Assembly (NCBI GenBank): GCA_014169315.1
Contig: AP022133.1
Location: forward strand, 310,001-374,000
Direction of reading: 5' to 3'
From: Enterobacter cloacae
GTDB lineage: Bacteria; Pseudomonadota; Gammaproteobacteria; Enterobacterales; Enterobacteriaceae
Length of the DNA stretch: 64,000 bases
Position 1 is the stretch's first letter. Each line of letters starts with the position of its first letter. The translations under genes were made by a program, and so were the position numbers. Below are positions 42,590-53,704 of this stretch, piece after piece. Below the pieces are notes generated by a model. It saw only the letters and a list, made by a program, of their open reading frames with translations. It searched no databases and had not been told where the DNA came from.

Positions 42590-42943
42590 ATGCGCGTAAA
42601 AGTCTGTGCAGGGATCGTAGGGGCAGCATTGCTGCTGGCGGGTTGTAGCTCCAGCAATGAGCTGTCGGCCGCGGGTCAGGGTGTTCGCTTTGTGGAAGAT
42701 AAGCCGGGCAGCGAATGCCAGTTTTTAGGCACGGCAAGCGGTGAGCAAAGCAACTGGATGTCGGGCCAACACGGCGAAGAAGGTGGCTCTATGCGTGGTG
42801 CGGCAAACGCCCTGCGTAACCAGGCTGCGGCAATGGGTGGTAACGTGATTTACGGTGTGAGCAGCCCAACGCAGGGTATGCTGTCCAGCTTCGTGCCAAC
42901 GGCCAGCCAGATGAATGGCCAGGTGTATAAGTGCCCGAACTGA
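42590..42943 (+). CDS. yjeI: lipoprotein YjeI (DUF4156)
   Basis: A 117-residue predicted lipoprotein with lipobox L-L-A-G-C (cysteine at 19) and +2 serine, suggesting outer-membrane sorting. The body includes GQHGEEGGSMRGAANALRNQ and AAAMGGNVIYGVSSP, as in the RcsF-like DUF4156 family. I start at ATG 42590 following GAGGAA, giving the E. coli length; the frame upstream to 42488 is leader. Function is unknown. Confidence 0.92.
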   Translation: MRVKVCAGIVGAALLLAGCSSSNELSAAGQGVRFVEDKPGSECQFLGTASGEQSNWMSGQHGEEGGSMRGAANALRNQAAAMGGNVIYGVSSPTQGMLSSFVPTASQMNGQVYKCPN

Positions 42944-42953
42944 TTGTCTTTTT

Positions 42954-42982
42954 CCCTCTCCCCTGTGGGGAGAGGGTGAGGG
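42954..42982. repeat. dispersed palindromic repeat between yjeI and epmB
   Basis: A perfect 10-base stem (CCCTCTCCCC 42954-42963, GGGGAGAGGG 42967-42976) with TGT loop and a TGAGGG tail, of the same family as at 3438. It lies between the convergent ends of yjeI and epmB and is preceded by TTTTT. Confidence 0.88.
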
Positions 42983-42985
42983 AAA

Positions 42986-44014
42986 CTAGCTCTGCCGCAG
43001 TTGCAAATCCAGTGGTGTCTTACTCGGCTCACCGCCAATTTCACGTGCCAGCTTTGGCACCATATAGCCAGAAACCAGCGTTAACAGTTCGCGCATAATC
43101 TGCCGGGCTTCTTCATCCGTGACCATGAAATGCGCCGCACCCTGCACGCGATCCAGCACGTGCAGGTAATAAGGCATCACACCCGCATCAAACAAGGCAT
43201 TGCTCAGGTTGGCCAGCACGTGGGCACTATCATTCACACCGCGCAGCAACACGCTCTGGTTCAACAGCGTCACACCCGCTTTACGCAGACGCGCCATTGC
43301 GGAACGGAACGCTTCGTCGATTTCGTTCGCGTGGTTGATATGGTTTACCAGCAGTACCTGCAAACGAGACTGTTCAACGCGCGACACCAGCCCGTCAGTA
43401 ATACGTGCCGGGATCACGACCGGCAGGCGGCTGTGAATACGCAGGCGTTTAATGTGCGGGATAGCTTCAAGCTGGGTCAGCAACCAGTCCAGCTCATGAT
43501 CTTTTGCCATCAGCGGATCGCCACCGGAAAAAATAATCTCATCCAGCTCTGAATGGGCCGCAATGTAATCCAGCGCAACCTGCCAGTTGCGTTTATTGCC
43601 CTGATTTTCGGCGTACGGGAAGTGTCGACGGAAGCAATAACGACAATTTACCGCACAACCGCCTTTCACCAGCAGCAGCGCGCGGTTGAGGTATTTGTGC
43701 AGTAAACCGGGCACCACGCTGTTCTGCTCTTCCAGCGGATCGGTGCTGTAACCCGGTGCAGTCACAAACTCATCCTGTGAGGTAAGTGTTTGTTTTAATA
43801 GCGGGTCATCAGGATTGCCTTTCTCCATGCGGGCAACAAATGCGCGGGGAACGCGCAGGGCAAAGAGCCGCTTCGCCTCACGGCCTGCAAGCAACTCTTG
43901 ATGCTGATCGAGGTCTAAAAGACGCAGCAATTCATCAGGACTGGTGATTACATCGGCAAGTTGCGATAACCAATCTTCTCTGGACGGGGTGTTTAGGGTT
44001 ACAATATGCGCCAT
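42986..44014 (-). CDS. epmB: EF-P-(R)-beta-lysine 2,3-aminomutase
   Basis: EpmB converts L-alpha-lysine to (R)-beta-lysine, which EpmA attaches to EF-P. The 342-residue radical SAM enzyme carries the cluster motif C-A-V-N-C-R-Y-C in [17 protein letters not shown], and the PLP-type aminomutase segment [14 protein letters not shown]. It diverges from efp with about 40 bases between starts, linking enzyme and substrate genes. Confidence 0.97.
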   Translation of the reverse strand: MAHIVTLNTPSREDWLSQLADVITSPDELLRLLDLDQHQELLAGREAKRLFALRVPRAFVARMEKGNPDDPLLKQTLTSQDEFVTAPGYSTDPLEEQNSVVPGLLHKYLNRALLLVKGGCAVNCRYCFRRHFPYAENQGNKRNWQVALDYIAAHSELDEIIFSGGDPLMAKDHELDWLLTQLEAIPHIKRLRIHSRLPVVIPARITDGLVSRVEQSRLQVLLVNHINHANEIDEAFRSAMARLRKAGVTLLNQSVLLRGVNDSAHVLANLSNALFDAGVMPYYLHVLDRVQGAAHFMVTDEEARQIMRELLTLVSGYMVPKLAREIGGEPSKTPLDLQLRQS

Positions 44015-44054
44015 TTTGTGGCTTAGCTACCAGTTAACAAATTTAGAGGGCCTT

Positions 44055-44621
44055 ATGGCAACGTACTATAGCAACGATTTTCGTGCTGGTCTTAAAATCA
44101 TGATGGACGGCGAACCGTATGCGGTTGAAGCCAGCGAATTCGTTAAACCAGGTAAAGGCCAGGCATTCGCACGCGTTAAGCTGCGCCGCCTGCTGACTGG
44201 CACCCGTGTTGAGAAAACCTTCAAGTCTACTGACTCTGCTGAAGGCGCTGATGTTGTTGATATGAACCTGACCTATCTGTACAACGACGGTGAGTTCTAT
44301 CATTTCATGAACAACTCAACTTTCGAACAGCTGTCTGCTGATGAGAAAGCAGTAGGCGACAGCGCTAAATGGCTGCTGGATCAGGCTGAGTGCATCGTGA
44401 CCCTGTGGAACGGCCAGCCTATCGCTGTGACCCCACCAAACTTCGTAGAGCTGGAAATCGTTGAAACCGATCCAGGCCTGAAAGGTGACACCGCAGGTAC
44501 CGGCGGTAAGCCAGCCAAACTGTCTACCGGTGCAGTGGTTAAAGTTCCACTGTTCGTACAGACTGGCGAAGTGATCAAAGTGGATACCCGCTCCGGCGAA
44601 TACGTGTCCCGCGTGAAGTAA
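44055..44621 (+). CDS. efp: translation elongation factor P
   Basis: EF-P rescues ribosomes stalled at polyproline stretches. The 188-residue protein contains the modification loop with Lys34 (KPGKGQAF), the site of beta-lysylation by EpmA/EpmB, both encoded in this window. ATG 44055 starts [14 protein letters not shown]; the upstream frame overlaps epmB. A terminator follows at 44639. Confidence 0.99.
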   Translation: MATYYSNDFRAGLKIMMDGEPYAVEASEFVKPGKGQAFARVKLRRLLTGTRVEKTFKSTDSAEGADVVDMNLTYLYNDGEFYHFMNNSTFEQLSADEKAVGDSAKWLLDQAECIVTLWNGQPIAVTPPNFVELEIVETDPGLKGDTAGTGGKPAKLSTGAVVKVPLFVQTGEVIKVDTRSGEYVSRVK

Positions 44622-44638
44622 TTCATGTAAATGACGTA

Positions 44639-44667
44639 AGGCGCAGTGTCCGCTGCGCCTGATTTTT
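44639..44667 (+). terminator. efp terminator
   Basis: AGGCGCAG (44639-44646) pairs with CTGCGCCT (44653-44660), followed by GATTTTT. It overlaps the leader of ecnA. Confidence 0.88.
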
Positions 44668-44676
44668 CAGGCAGGG

Positions 44677-44811
44677 ATGATGAAACGTACCGTTAAAATT
44701 CTGCTTCTGTTAGCGCTTTCTGGCGCACTCCTTTCTGGCTGTAATACTGCCCGTGGCGTCGGTGAAGATGTCCAGGATCTGGGGCATATCATCTCTCACG
44801 CCGCCAGCTGA
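44677..44811 (+). CDS. ecnA: entericidin A antidote lipoprotein
   Basis: A 44-residue lipoprotein precursor, MMKRTVKILLLLALSGALLS then G-C, with the lipobox L-L-S-G-C at residues 18-22 and a short mature amphipathic helix [14 protein letters not shown] onward. EcnA is the antidote to the toxin EcnB. Two adjacent ATG codons (44677, 44680) can serve; the E. coli protein also begins Met-Met. It is followed by ecnB 108 bases on. It shares CNTARGVG with EcnB, so the pair arose by duplication. Confidence 0.93.
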   Translation: MMKRTVKILLLLALSGALLSGCNTARGVGEDVQDLGHIISHAAS

Positions 44812-44919
44812 TTACGTCCAATTTTCTGAAAACCGTATTCCTTTCCGTCAACTAACGGGATTTTGTCTATCCTTAAATGGCTATACACAACATCACGTTG
44901 GCGATAAAAGGACGACATT

Positions 44920-45066
44920 ATGGTTAAAAAGACAATTGCAGCGATCTTTTCTGTTCTGGTGCTTTCATCAGTTTTAACCGCCTGTAATACCGCGCGTGGC
45001 GTCGGTCAGGATATTTCTGAAGGTGGTAGCGCAATCTCTGGTGCGGCAACCAAAGCTCAGCAGTAA
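44920..45066 (+). CDS. ecnB: entericidin B toxin lipoprotein
   Basis: A 48-residue lipoprotein precursor with signal sequence [19 protein letters not shown], lipobox L-T-A-C and mature [20 protein letters not shown]. EcnB is a bacteriolytic membrane peptide that promotes lysis in starved stationary-phase cells and is RpoS-controlled in E. coli. Start ATG 44920 follows AAAAGGACGA. A hairpin shared with the convergent ecnR follows. Confidence 0.95.
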   Translation: MVKKTIAAIFSVLVLSSVLTACNTARGVGQDISEGGSAISGAATKAQQ

Positions 45067-45072
45067 TCATAA

Positions 45073-45102
45073 ACGGTACGGGACTAACGGGTGCCGTACC
45101 GT
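45073..45102. terminator. hairpin between ecnB and ecnR
   Basis: ACGGTACGG (45073-45081) pairs perfectly with CCGTACCGT (45094-45102). It overlaps the ecnR stop by one base and may end both convergent transcripts; the T-run is weak. Confidence 0.65.
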
Positions 45103-45701
45103 CAGCTTTCTGCTTCCTGCAGAGCTAAAAACGGTGAGAAACGCGTATCCATATGCAGCTTCATGCGGATATTCCGTTTATAGGTATACACCGTTTTTCC
45201 ATTGATACTCAGGTGGCTGGCAATTTTCTGATTGCTTGCGCCGTCCATCCACAATGTCAGCACCTTCTCCTCCTGGCGGGTCAGCAGAGGGGCGGCAACT
45301 TGCGGTATTTCAAAGCTTGCACAGGATGTTAAGGCGTCGTTGATCACCACAGCCAGCTCCTCAAGGTCGGCGTTTTTCAACAACGAAGACCATACCGGGA
45401 ACTGTGCCAGGTATCCCGCCATTTCATGTTCTTCACCCGACTGCAGTAAAATAAAGGGTAACGTTTTACTGGCATGCAGCAGAGAAGAGAGTTGCTGAAA
45501 ATGATGAAGATCCTGCCGGAAACCGTGCAGATCGGCGATAACCAGCGTCGGTTTCCATTGCAGGATGTGCTCTCTGGCGAGGATGAGGTTATTCAGCCCG
45601 GTCACGACGAAATGGCCAGGGAATAAACCGGAATGATTGAGCCACGCTTCAAACCCTGCGCGGGTGAAGTGACACCGGTCAATCAAAAGAATTTTGAACA
45701 T
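45102..45701 (-). CDS. ecnR: LuxR-type regulator EcnR
   Basis: A 199-residue regulator with an N-terminal receiver-like region (MFKILLIDRCHFTRAGFEAW, then LVIADLHGF) and a C-terminal LuxR helix-turn-helix (LTRQEEKVLTLWMDGASNQKIASHLSINGKTVYTYKRNIRMKL). Citrobacter and Enterobacter have EcnR next to the entericidin locus, absent in E. coli K-12. The aspartate in IADLHGF may not be a true phosphorylation site because acidic partners near the start are incomplete. It is convergent with ecnAB and presumably controls them. Confidence 0.85.
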   Translation of the reverse strand: MFKILLIDRCHFTRAGFEAWLNHSGLFPGHFVVTGLNNLILAREHILQWKPTLVIADLHGFRQDLHHFQQLSSLLHASKTLPFILLQSGEEHEMAGYLAQFPVWSSLLKNADLEELAVVINDALTSCASFEIPQVAAPLLTRQEEKVLTLWMDGASNQKIASHLSINGKTVYTYKRNIRMKLHMDTRFSPFLALQEAES

Positions 45702-45890
45702 ATTGTATTCGCAGTCGGCTAGTGGTTTGGCTTCCTGCCATCAGAAAGCACACCATCATAGGGAAGTCGGATGAGTGGTAAATGCCGGAACTACGCGGCA
45801 TACTGAGGCTATTTCTTGCCTTAACCCGTTCAGCACAAAAGTATTGAAAAAAAATCGCACGCTAACCAAAATATGCGGCGTAATCTCTGC

Positions 45891-45951
45891 CTTACGGGAC
45901 GACCCGTAAGCGCTTTACTCACCGGGGACGGCCCCAACTTACCTTTAAGTT
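45891..45951 (+). promoter_or_regulatory. guanidine-II riboswitch (mini-ykkC) before sugE
   Basis: Two hairpins carry the diagnostic ACGR loops: CTTACGGG-ACGA-CCCGTAAG (45891-45910) and GGGG-ACGG-CCCC (45924-45935), 13 bases apart. A third small hairpin, AACTTA-CCTT-TAAGTT (45936-45951), directly abuts the AAGGAG ribosome site at 45952-45957. Guanidinium binding by the two loops is known to increase expression of the downstream exporter. Confidence 0.95.
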
Positions 45952-45963
45952 AAGGAGCCTGAT

Positions 45964-46281
45964 ATGTCCTGGATTATTCTTGTTATTGCCGGTCTGCTCG
46001 AAGTGGTATGGGCGATAGGCCTGAAGTACACCCACGGTTTTACCCGCCTGACACCCAGCGTGATTACTCTTACTGCAATGATTGTGAGCATTGTCCTGCT
46101 GTCGTGGGCTATGCGCTCCCTGCCAGTGGGGACGGCTTATGCCGTCTGGACGGGAATTGGTGCCGTAGGCGCAGCCATCACCGGCATTCTGCTGCTGGGG
46201 GAGTCAGCGAGTCTGGCGCGCATCGCCAGCCTCGCCCTGATTGTGGCGGGTATTATTGGGCTGAAGCTCAGCGCACATTAA
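45964..46281 (+). CDS. sugE: guanidinium exporter (SMR family)
   Basis: A 105-residue, four-helix small multidrug resistance protein, now known as Gdx, that exports guanidinium in exchange for protons. Key features are Glu13 in [12 protein letters not shown] and the [16 protein letters not shown] segment. It also gives some resistance to quaternary ammonium compounds when overproduced. The upstream guanidine-II riboswitch agrees with this role. Its stop overlaps the convergent blc stop by 4 bases. Confidence 0.97.
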   Translation: MSWIILVIAGLLEVVWAIGLKYTHGFTRLTPSVITLTAMIVSIVLLSWAMRSLPVGTAYAVWTGIGAVGAAITGILLLGESASLARIASLALIVAGIIGLKLSAH

Positions 46282-46808
46282 TGCGGCTGTTCAACCCAGA
46301 TAAGTTTTGAGACATCAAAACCTTGCCGGGTCGCGACGTCCAGCATCTGCTGTTTCATTTCTGGTGAAAGGGTCGGGGTGCGGGAGAGTATCCACAGATA
46401 ATCGCGATCCGGCCCGCAAACCAGCGCATGGCGGTATTCTCTGTCGAGCGCTATCACGTTATATCCGCCGTAGAACGGGCCAAAGAATGAGACTTTCAGC
46501 GCGGCCCGGTGCGGGTCGCCGGTAAAGTACGCCTGACCAATTGACTGCTGCCATATCCCCCGTTCCGGGTTGTAACCACGGTTGATGACCTGAATACCGC
46601 CATCATCCATTGGGCTGTAATTGGCTGTGACTTTCTCTAAGCCCCGTTCGAACCGATGATCAAAACGGGCGATTTCATACCATGTGCCGAGGAACCGTTG
46701 CGCGTCGAAATTACTGACGACGGTGACACCGGGAGGCGGAGTAGGGGAACTGCAGGCAACCACTAAAAACGCGGCTGTCACTGCGGCGATAACAGGCAGA
46801 ATGCGCAT
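46278..46808 (-). CDS. blc: outer-membrane lipocalin
   Basis: A 176-residue bacterial lipocalin with lipobox V-V-A-C and the lipocalin signature [14 protein letters not shown]. It binds lysophospholipids and aids envelope maintenance in stationary phase. ATG 46808 ([10 protein letters not shown]) gives the known length; the frame upstream is leader sequence. It lies downstream of ampC on the same strand and ends within sugE's stop region. Confidence 0.96.
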   Translation of the reverse strand: MRILPVIAAVTAAFLVVACSSPTPPPGVTVVSNFDAQRFLGTWYEIARFDHRFERGLEKVTANYSPMDDGGIQVINRGYNPERGIWQQSIGQAYFTGDPHRAALKVSFFGPFYGGYNVIALDREYRHALVCGPDRDYLWILSRTPTLSPEMKQQMLDVATRQGFDVSKLIWVEQPH

Positions 46809-46870
46809 AGTTGTTTCCTTACTGTTTTTTGTTAAGTGTAGATTACAGCAAGGAAAATGTAGGGGGTTTT

Positions 46871-46896
46871 GCCGGGTAAGCATAGCGCCACCCGGC
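46871..46896. repeat. REP unit between ampC and blc
   Basis: GCCGGGTAAGCATAGCGCC followed by ACCCGGC is a REP palindrome. It lies 6 bases past the ampC stop and may stabilise or end ampC mRNA. Confidence 0.8.
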
Positions 46897-46902
46897 AATG
46901 TT

Positions 46903-48170
<1,268 letters not shown>

Positions 48171-48180
48171 GGAAAGACCG

Positions 48181-49056
48181 ATGACACGTAGCTATCTCCC
48201 TCTCAATTCGCTTCGGGCCTTCGAGGCCGCCGCAAGACATCTCAGTTTTACTAATGCTGCAATCGAGCTGAATGTGACCCATTCTGCTATCAGCCAGCAC
48301 GTTAAGACGCTGGAGCACCACCTTAACTGCCAGCTGTTTGTTCGCGTTTCGCGTGGGCTGATGCTGACCACGGAAGGGGAGAATTTGCTGCCGGTACTGA
48401 ACGATTCGTTCGATCGTATTGCCGGTATGCTGGATCGTTTTGCCAGCCACCGGGCTCAGGAGAAGCTGAAAATTGGCGTTGTGGGGACTTTTGCCACGGG
48501 GGTTTTATTCTCGCAGCTTGATGATTTTCGCCGCTGTTATCCGCATATCGACCTGCAGCTTTCCACTCATAACAACCGTGTCGACCCGGCAGCCGAAGGG
48601 CTTGATTACACAATCCGTTACGGCGGAGGGGCGTGGCACGGCACGGAGGCTACGTTTCTTTGCCATGCGCCGCTGGCTCCGCTTTGTTCACCTGACATTG
48701 CCGTGGGGCTACACACCCCGGCCGACATCCTGAAATTTACTCTGTTGCGCTCCTATCGGCGTGACGAGTGGTCAGCGTGGATGCAGGCTGCGGGAGAACA
48801 TCCACCGTCACCAACGCATCGGGTGATGGTATTTGATTCGTCTGTCACCATGCTGGAAGCGGCACAGACAGGTGTGGGGGTAGCCATCGCACCTGTCAGT
48901 ATGTTTACCCATCTGTTGAATAGCGAGCGCATTGTACAGCCGTTTGCGACGCAGATTGATCTGGGCAGTTACTGGCTGACAAGGCTGCAGTCACGGGCAG
49001 AAACGCCTGCAATGCGCGAGTTTACACAGTGGCTGGTGGGGAAAATGCAGAAATGA
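48181..49056 (+). CDS. ampR: LysR-type regulator of ampC
   Basis: AmpR senses cell-wall fragments (UDP-MurNAc-pentapeptide and anhydro-muropeptides) and represses or activates ampC. The 291-residue protein has the N-terminal helix-turn-helix LSFTNAAIELNVTHSAISQH and a substrate-binding effector domain. Thr64, Arg86, Gly102 and Asp135, positions where changes cause constitutive ampC expression, all have the wild-type residue. It diverges from ampC and converges on frdD, sharing a terminator. Confidence 0.97.
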   Translation: MTRSYLPLNSLRAFEAAARHLSFTNAAIELNVTHSAISQHVKTLEHHLNCQLFVRVSRGLMLTTEGENLLPVLNDSFDRIAGMLDRFASHRAQEKLKIGVVGTFATGVLFSQLDDFRRCYPHIDLQLSTHNNRVDPAAEGLDYTIRYGGGAWHGTEATFLCHAPLAPLCSPDIAVGLHTPADILKFTLLRSYRRDEWSAWMQAAGEHPPSPTHRVMVFDSSVTMLEAAQTGVGVAIAPVSMFTHLLNSERIVQPFATQIDLGSYWLTRLQSRAETPAMREFTQWLVGKMQK

Positions 49057-49080
49057 CAGGCCCGCCGGAGGGCGGGCCTG
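49057..49080. terminator. terminator shared by ampR and frdABCD
   Basis: A perfect 10-base stem (CAGGCCCGCC 49057-49066, GGCGGGCCTG 49071-49080) with loop GGAG begins right after the ampR stop and ends 5 bases before the frdD stop. In E. coli the frd terminator region also contains the ampC promoter; here ampR separates them. Confidence 0.85.
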
Positions 49081-49085
49081 GTGAA

Positions 49086-49445
49086 TCAGATGGTGATCAC
49101 AGCAATCAGCGTTACCACGGTCAGGATAGTTGCCAGACCGTAGAACACCCATTTACCGCTTGGCACATGGATTTTCAGGTCATGCATCGCGTGGTGAATG
49201 CGGTGCAGGCCACACCACAGCGGCAGGACGATCATCAGGAAGATGAACACACGGCCAATAAAGCTGCCCGCAAACGCCAGCACGCGCTCATAGCTCAGCG
49301 CATCTCCCGGGAACAGCCCCAGCGGCAGCATAATGCCGACCAGCAGGATGATTACCGGTGCAATGATGGCACTCCACATGCCGCCTGCGCCAAACAGACC
49401 CCAGAAGACTGGCTCATCAGAACGTTTTGGATTTGGATTGATCAC
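49086..49445 (-). CDS. frdD: fumarate reductase membrane anchor subunit D
   Basis: A 119-residue, three-helix membrane anchor that with FrdC binds menaquinol. I start at GTG 49445 ([12 protein letters not shown]), which matches E. coli FrdD exactly and lies 10 bases after the frdC stop; the ATG at 49496 would overlap frdC. It is the last gene of frdABCD. Confidence 0.95.
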   Translation of the reverse strand: MINPNPKRSDEPVFWGLFGAGGMWSAIIAPVIILLVGIMLPLGLFPGDALSYERVLAFAGSFIGRVFIFLMIVLPLWCGLHRIHHAMHDLKIHVPSGKWVFYGLATILTVVTLIAVITI

Positions 49446-49455
49446 AGTAGTCTCC

Positions 49456-49851
49456 TTACCAGAACAGTGCGACAAACAGAATGACCACGGTGGCAATGGC
49501 CGTCACTGCCCAAAGCCCTTTAATGACCGGCTCTGGTCCCATTTTCTCGCCTTTAACGATGATGTTCGCCGCTTTGGGTGCCAGTTCAAACCAGGTTTTG
49601 GTATGAAGCAGCGCCGCCGCGAGGACGATCAGGTTCAGGATCACAATGACAGGGTTTTGCAGGAACCCGACAAAACTGGCCCAGGTTTCAGGGCCATGTT
49701 TGAGGGCAAACACACCGTACATCAGCTCAAGGCTGAACCAGACCGCGGGCACTGCAGTGCCCTCACGCAGCATATAGAAGCGATAAAACGGCAGTTTCTT
49801 CCACCAGGTGGACGGCATTGGCCGCACATAGGCTTTGCGTTTAGTCGTCAT
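49456..49851 (-). CDS. frdC: fumarate reductase membrane anchor subunit C
   Basis: A 131-residue membrane anchor with three hydrophobic helices; Glu29 in MLREGTAVP is the residue implicated in quinol oxidation in E. coli. The second Met of the Met-Met start, at 49851, gives the E. coli length. It begins 10 bases after frdB. Confidence 0.96.
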   Translation of the reverse strand: MTTKRKAYVRPMPSTWWKKLPFYRFYMLREGTAVPAVWFSLELMYGVFALKHGPETWASFVGFLQNPVIVILNLIVLAAALLHTKTWFELAPKAANIIVKGEKMGPEPVIKGLWAVTAIATVVILFVALFW

Positions 49852-49861
49852 CATGCACTCC

Positions 49862-50596
49862 TTAGCGTGGTTTCAGGGTTGCGATAAGAAAGTCTTTCGA
49901 GCTTTCCACTTTACCCTGCTGAATAGCGGCGGCCGGGTCGACGTGCTTCGGACATACTTCGGAGCAGAAACCCACAAAGGTGCAGCTCCAGACGCCGTTC
50001 TGGCTGTTAAGCTGCGCCATACGTTCTTTTTTACCGTGGTCGCGGCTGTCCTCGTTGTAACGGTGCGCCAGAGTAATAGCGGCCGGGCCGATGAACTCAG
50101 GGTTCAGACCAAACTGTGGACAGGCGGCGTAACACAGGCCGCAGTTGATGCAGCCGGAGAACTGATGGTATTTCGCCATCTGTGCAGGCGTCTGGGTATT
50201 TGGCCCCTGATCCGGCGTGCGCGGGTTGCCAATGATGTACGGCTTAATGGCTTCCAGGCTTTCGATAAAGTGGGTCATATCGACCACCAGATCGCGCTCG
50301 ATCGGGAAGTTGCCTAGTGCTTCAACCTTGATGCCCTTGGTGTATTCACGCAGGAAGGTTTTGCAGGCAAGCTTAGGCACTTTGTTGACCATCATGCCGC
50401 AGGAGCCGCAGATTGCCATACGGCAGGACCAGCGGTAGCTCAGGTCTGGTGCCAGGTTGTCTTTAATGTAACCGAGCGCATCCAGCAGAGAGGTTTGCTC
50501 GTCATAAGGGACTTCATAGAAAGCGCTGTGCGGTGCGGAGTCCACTTCCGGGTTGTAGCGCACCACTTCAACTTTCAGTTTTTGCATCTCAGCCAT
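49862..50596 (-). CDS. frdB: fumarate reductase iron-sulfur subunit
   Basis: A 244-residue subunit carrying three iron-sulfur clusters: the 2Fe-2S motif in [10 protein letters not shown], then [12 protein letters not shown] and [11 protein letters not shown] for the 4Fe-4S and 3Fe-4S centres. It passes electrons from menaquinol to FrdA. ATG 50596 overlaps the frdA end by 8 bases. Confidence 0.98.
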   Translation of the reverse strand: MAEMQKLKVEVVRYNPEVDSAPHSAFYEVPYDEQTSLLDALGYIKDNLAPDLSYRWSCRMAICGSCGMMVNKVPKLACKTFLREYTKGIKVEALGNFPIERDLVVDMTHFIESLEAIKPYIIGNPRTPDQGPNTQTPAQMAKYHQFSGCINCGLCYAACPQFGLNPEFIGPAAITLAHRYNEDSRDHGKKERMAQLNSQNGVWSCTFVGFCSEVCPKHVDPAAAIQQGKVESSKDFLIATLKPR

Positions 50597-52379
50597 TCGC
50601 CGTCTCCTTCTTCTCGGCTGCTTCTGCTTCTGCACCGTACACGCGTTTAGCCGGTGGCAGCGTGGTGATCTTCACGTCGCTGTAGTCCAGGCGAGTCGTG
50701 CCATCCGCGTCGCGCCAGGCGAGGGTGTGTTTCAGGAAATTGACGTCATCACGTTCGGTGCAACCTTCATCCAGACGCTGGTGCGCCCCGCGCGACTCTT
50801 TACGTGCCAGGGCAGAGTGCGCCATACATTCCGCTACGTTCAGGCCGTGACCCAGTTCGATGGTATAAAGCAGGTCGGTATTGAACACGCTGGAAGTATC
50901 GGTGATGCGCACGCGTTTGAAGCGTTCCTGCAGTTCCGCCAGTTTGTCGACGGTTTTTTGCATCAACTCTGGTGTACGGTAGATACCACAGCCTTCTTCC
51001 ATCGACATGCCCATCTCGTCGCGGATTTTCGACCAGTTTTCGTTACCTTCCTGATTGACCAGATCTTTCAGACGTTTTTCGACGTCTGCGACCTGGGCAT
51101 CCAGCGCGGCGCTGTTGGCTTCGCCCACGGTTGCTGCACGCTCCATTGCGCGTTCACCCGCCATGCGGCCAAAGACGACCAGCTCGGCCAGTGAGTTAGA
51201 CCCCAGACGGTTTGCGCCGTGCAGGCCGACAGAGGAACACTCGCCCACGGCGAACAATCCTTTGATGCGCGTTTCACACTGCTGGTCGGTTTCGATACCG
51301 CCCATCGTGTAGTGCGCGGTTGGACGCACCGGAATCGGCTCTTTCACCGGATCGACACCCACGTAAGCTTTCGCCAGTTCGCAGATGAACGGCAGACGCT
51401 CCAGCAGTTTCTTCTCGCCCAGGTGGCGCAGGTCAAGATAGACCACATCGCCGCGTGGCGTAGAAATGGTGTTGCCTTTACGCCACTCGTGCCAGAAGGC
51501 CTGAGAGACTTTGTCGCGTGGGCCGAGTTCCATGTATTTGTTTTTCGGCTCGCCGAGCGGGGTTTCCGGGCCCATGCCGTAATCCTGCAGGTAGCGGTAG
51601 CCATTTTTGTTGACCAGAATACCGCCTTCACCGCGGCAGCCTTCCGTCATCAGAATGCCAGAGCCCGGCAGGCCGGTTGGGTGGTACTGCACGAATTCCA
51701 TATCGCGCAGCGGCACGCCGTGGCTCAGCGCCATGCCCATGCCGTCACCGGTGACGATACCGCCGTTGGTGTTATAGCGGTAAACACGACCCGCGCCACC
51801 CGTTGCCATCACCACCGCATTGGCGCGGATCTGGACAAGGGTGCCTTCCATCATGTTCATCGCGACCAGACCACGCGCCTGGCCGTCATCAACCAGAATG
51901 TCGAGAACGAAATGTTCGTCAAAGCGTTGGATCTGGGGGAACTGAAGGGATGTCTGGAACAGGGTGTGCAGCATGTGGAAGCCGGTCTTATCGGCGGCAA
52001 ACCAGGTGCGTTCAATTTTCATCCCGCCAAAACGGCGAACGTTGACGCTGCCGTCCGGGCGGCGACTCCACGGGCATCCCCACTGTTCAAGCTGGGTCAT
52101 TTCCGTTGGACAATGATGCACGAAGTAGTCAACGACATCCTGTTCGCAAAGCCAGTCGCCCCCTGCAACCGTGTCGTGGAAATGGTATTCGAAGCTGTCA
52201 TGATCCTGCGCAACGGCGGCGGATCCTCCCTCTGCGGCAACCGTGTGGCTGCGCATCGGGTAGACTTTTGAAATCAGTGCGATTTTAGCGTTCGGATTAG
52301 CTTGTGCTGCAGCAATCGCAGCACGTAATCCAGCACCGCCAGCGCCTATTACGGCAAGATCGGCTTGAAAAGTTTGCAC
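50589..52379 (-). CDS. frdA: fumarate reductase flavoprotein subunit
   Basis: The 596-residue catalytic subunit reduces fumarate to succinate in anaerobic respiration. It has an N-terminal FAD-binding [10 protein letters not shown] motif, the histidine for covalent FAD in [14 protein letters not shown], and the substrate segment [20 protein letters not shown]. It ends slightly earlier than the E. coli protein. An FNR site lies about 140 bases upstream. It shares the intergenic region with the divergent epmA. Confidence 0.98.
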   Translation of the reverse strand: MQTFQADLAVIGAGGAGLRAAIAAAQANPNAKIALISKVYPMRSHTVAAEGGSAAVAQDHDSFEYHFHDTVAGGDWLCEQDVVDYFVHHCPTEMTQLEQWGCPWSRRPDGSVNVRRFGGMKIERTWFAADKTGFHMLHTLFQTSLQFPQIQRFDEHFVLDILVDDGQARGLVAMNMMEGTLVQIRANAVVMATGGAGRVYRYNTNGGIVTGDGMGMALSHGVPLRDMEFVQYHPTGLPGSGILMTEGCRGEGGILVNKNGYRYLQDYGMGPETPLGEPKNKYMELGPRDKVSQAFWHEWRKGNTISTPRGDVVYLDLRHLGEKKLLERLPFICELAKAYVGVDPVKEPIPVRPTAHYTMGGIETDQQCETRIKGLFAVGECSSVGLHGANRLGSNSLAELVVFGRMAGERAMERAATVGEANSAALDAQVADVEKRLKDLVNQEGNENWSKIRDEMGMSMEEGCGIYRTPELMQKTVDKLAELQERFKRVRITDTSSVFNTDLLYTIELGHGLNVAECMAHSALARKESRGAHQRLDEGCTERDDVNFLKHTLAWRDADGTTRLDYSDVKITTLPPAKRVYGAEAEAAEKKETANG

Positions 52380-52516
52380 GACATTCCTCCAGATTTTTGT
52401 TATTTCGCAATGCGATGAACTAAAGGTAGTTCAACTGTCCGAAGAGACGATTGCGAAAGCGTTTCCACTGCTCCTTTATGGGTAAAACAGTATAACCGTG
52501 TGGATGTGAGGGAAAT

Positions 52517-52530
52517 TTGACGTGTTCGAT
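52517..52530 (-). promoter_or_regulatory. FNR site of the frd promoter
   Basis: On the minus strand ATCGAACACGTCAA matches the imperfect FNR box of E. coli frdA (ATCGATCTCGTCAA) including its flanks AAAA and ATTTC. It explains anaerobic activation. The remainder of the 310-base frdA-epmA gap shows no other clear element. Confidence 0.8.
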
Positions 52531-52689
52531 TTTTTTGCTGTTCTGTGCGGTGATTTATCATTGCGATTGATGGAATGGGTCACATAATTTTTCCCCTAAA
52601 TGAAATCGCACCTTTAGCTGTGCAAAATTTGTCTCTGTCCCCGCTAACGAGTAGACTTCGTGCCCTTGTCTGAAATCGGAGAAAAACTC

Positions 52690-53667
52690 ATGAGCGAAAC
52701 GGCCACCTGGCAGCCGAGCGCATCCATCCCTAACCTGTTAAAACGCGCTGCAATTATGGCGGAGATCCGTCGTTTCTTTGCCGATCGCGGAGTCCTGGAG
52801 GTGGAAACGCCGTGCATGAGTCAGGCAACGGTAACGGATATTCATCTGGTCCCGTTTGAAACCCGTTTTGTTGGTCCTGGTCACTCCCAGGGGATGAATC
52901 TGTATCTGATGACCAGCCCGGAATACCACATGAAGCGCCTGCTGGCAGCGGGTTGTGGCCCGGTGTATCAGCTGTGCCGCAGCTTCCGTAATGAAGAGAT
53001 GGGGCGTCACCATAATCCGGAATTCACCATGCTGGAGTGGTACCGTCCGCATTACGATATGTACCGCCTGATGAACGAGGTGGACGACCTGCTGCAGCAG
53101 GTACTGGATTGCTCAGAAGCGGAAACGCTTTCATATCAGCAGGCGTTCCAGCGTTATCTTGAAATCGATCCGCTATCTGCGGACAAAACCCAGCTGCGCG
53201 AAGTGGCGGCAAAACTGGATCTGAGCAACGTGGCGGATACGGAAGAAGACCGCGATACGCTGCTGCAGTTACTGTTCACTTTTGGCGTTGAACCGCAGAT
53301 TGGCAAAGACAGGCCGGCTTTTGTTTATCACTTCCCGGCAAGCCAGGCCTCGCTGGCGCAGATTAGCACGGAAGATCACCGCGTGGCGGAGCGTTTTGAG
53401 GTCTATTACAAAGGCATTGAGCTGGCGAACGGTTTCCATGAGCTGACCGACGCGCGCGAACAACAGCAGCGCTTTGAGCAGGATAACCGCAAGCGTGGCG
53501 CGCGGGGGTTACCGCAGCAGCCGATCGACACTAACCTGCTTGACGCCTTACAGGCTGGTCTGCCGGATTGCTCCGGCGTGGCGCTGGGCGTTGACCGTCT
53601 GGTGATGCTGGCGCTGGGTGCGGAACAGCTGGGCGATGTGATTGCGTTTACGGTTGACCGCGCTTAA
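52690..53667 (+). CDS. epmA: EF-P-(R)-beta-lysine ligase
   Basis: EpmA (PoxA, GenX) is a 325-residue paralogue of the catalytic domain of class II lysyl-tRNA synthetase. It activates (R)-beta-lysine with ATP and joins it to Lys34 of EF-P. Motif 2 ([20 protein letters not shown]) and motif 3 ([12 protein letters not shown]) are intact and there is no anticodon-binding domain. ATG 52690 (MSETATW) follows GGAG; the frame from 52660 is leader. Confidence 0.97.
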   Translation: MSETATWQPSASIPNLLKRAAIMAEIRRFFADRGVLEVETPCMSQATVTDIHLVPFETRFVGPGHSQGMNLYLMTSPEYHMKRLLAAGCGPVYQLCRSFRNEEMGRHHNPEFTMLEWYRPHYDMYRLMNEVDDLLQQVLDCSEAETLSYQQAFQRYLEIDPLSADKTQLREVAAKLDLSNVADTEEDRDTLLQLLFTFGVEPQIGKDRPAFVYHFPASQASLAQISTEDHRVAERFEVYYKGIELANGFHELTDAREQQQRFEQDNRKRGARGLPQQPIDTNLLDALQAGLPDCSGVALGVDRLVMLALGAEQLGDVIAFTVDRA

Positions 53668-53673
53668 CGAAAT

Positions 53674-53704
53674 GCCGGGTGGCGCTGTCGCTTACCCGGC
53701 CTAT
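53674..53704. repeat. REP unit downstream of epmA
   Basis: GCCGGGTGGCGCTGTCGC followed by TTACCCGGCCTAT is a canonical enterobacterial REP. It starts 7 bases after the epmA stop. Confidence 0.88.
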
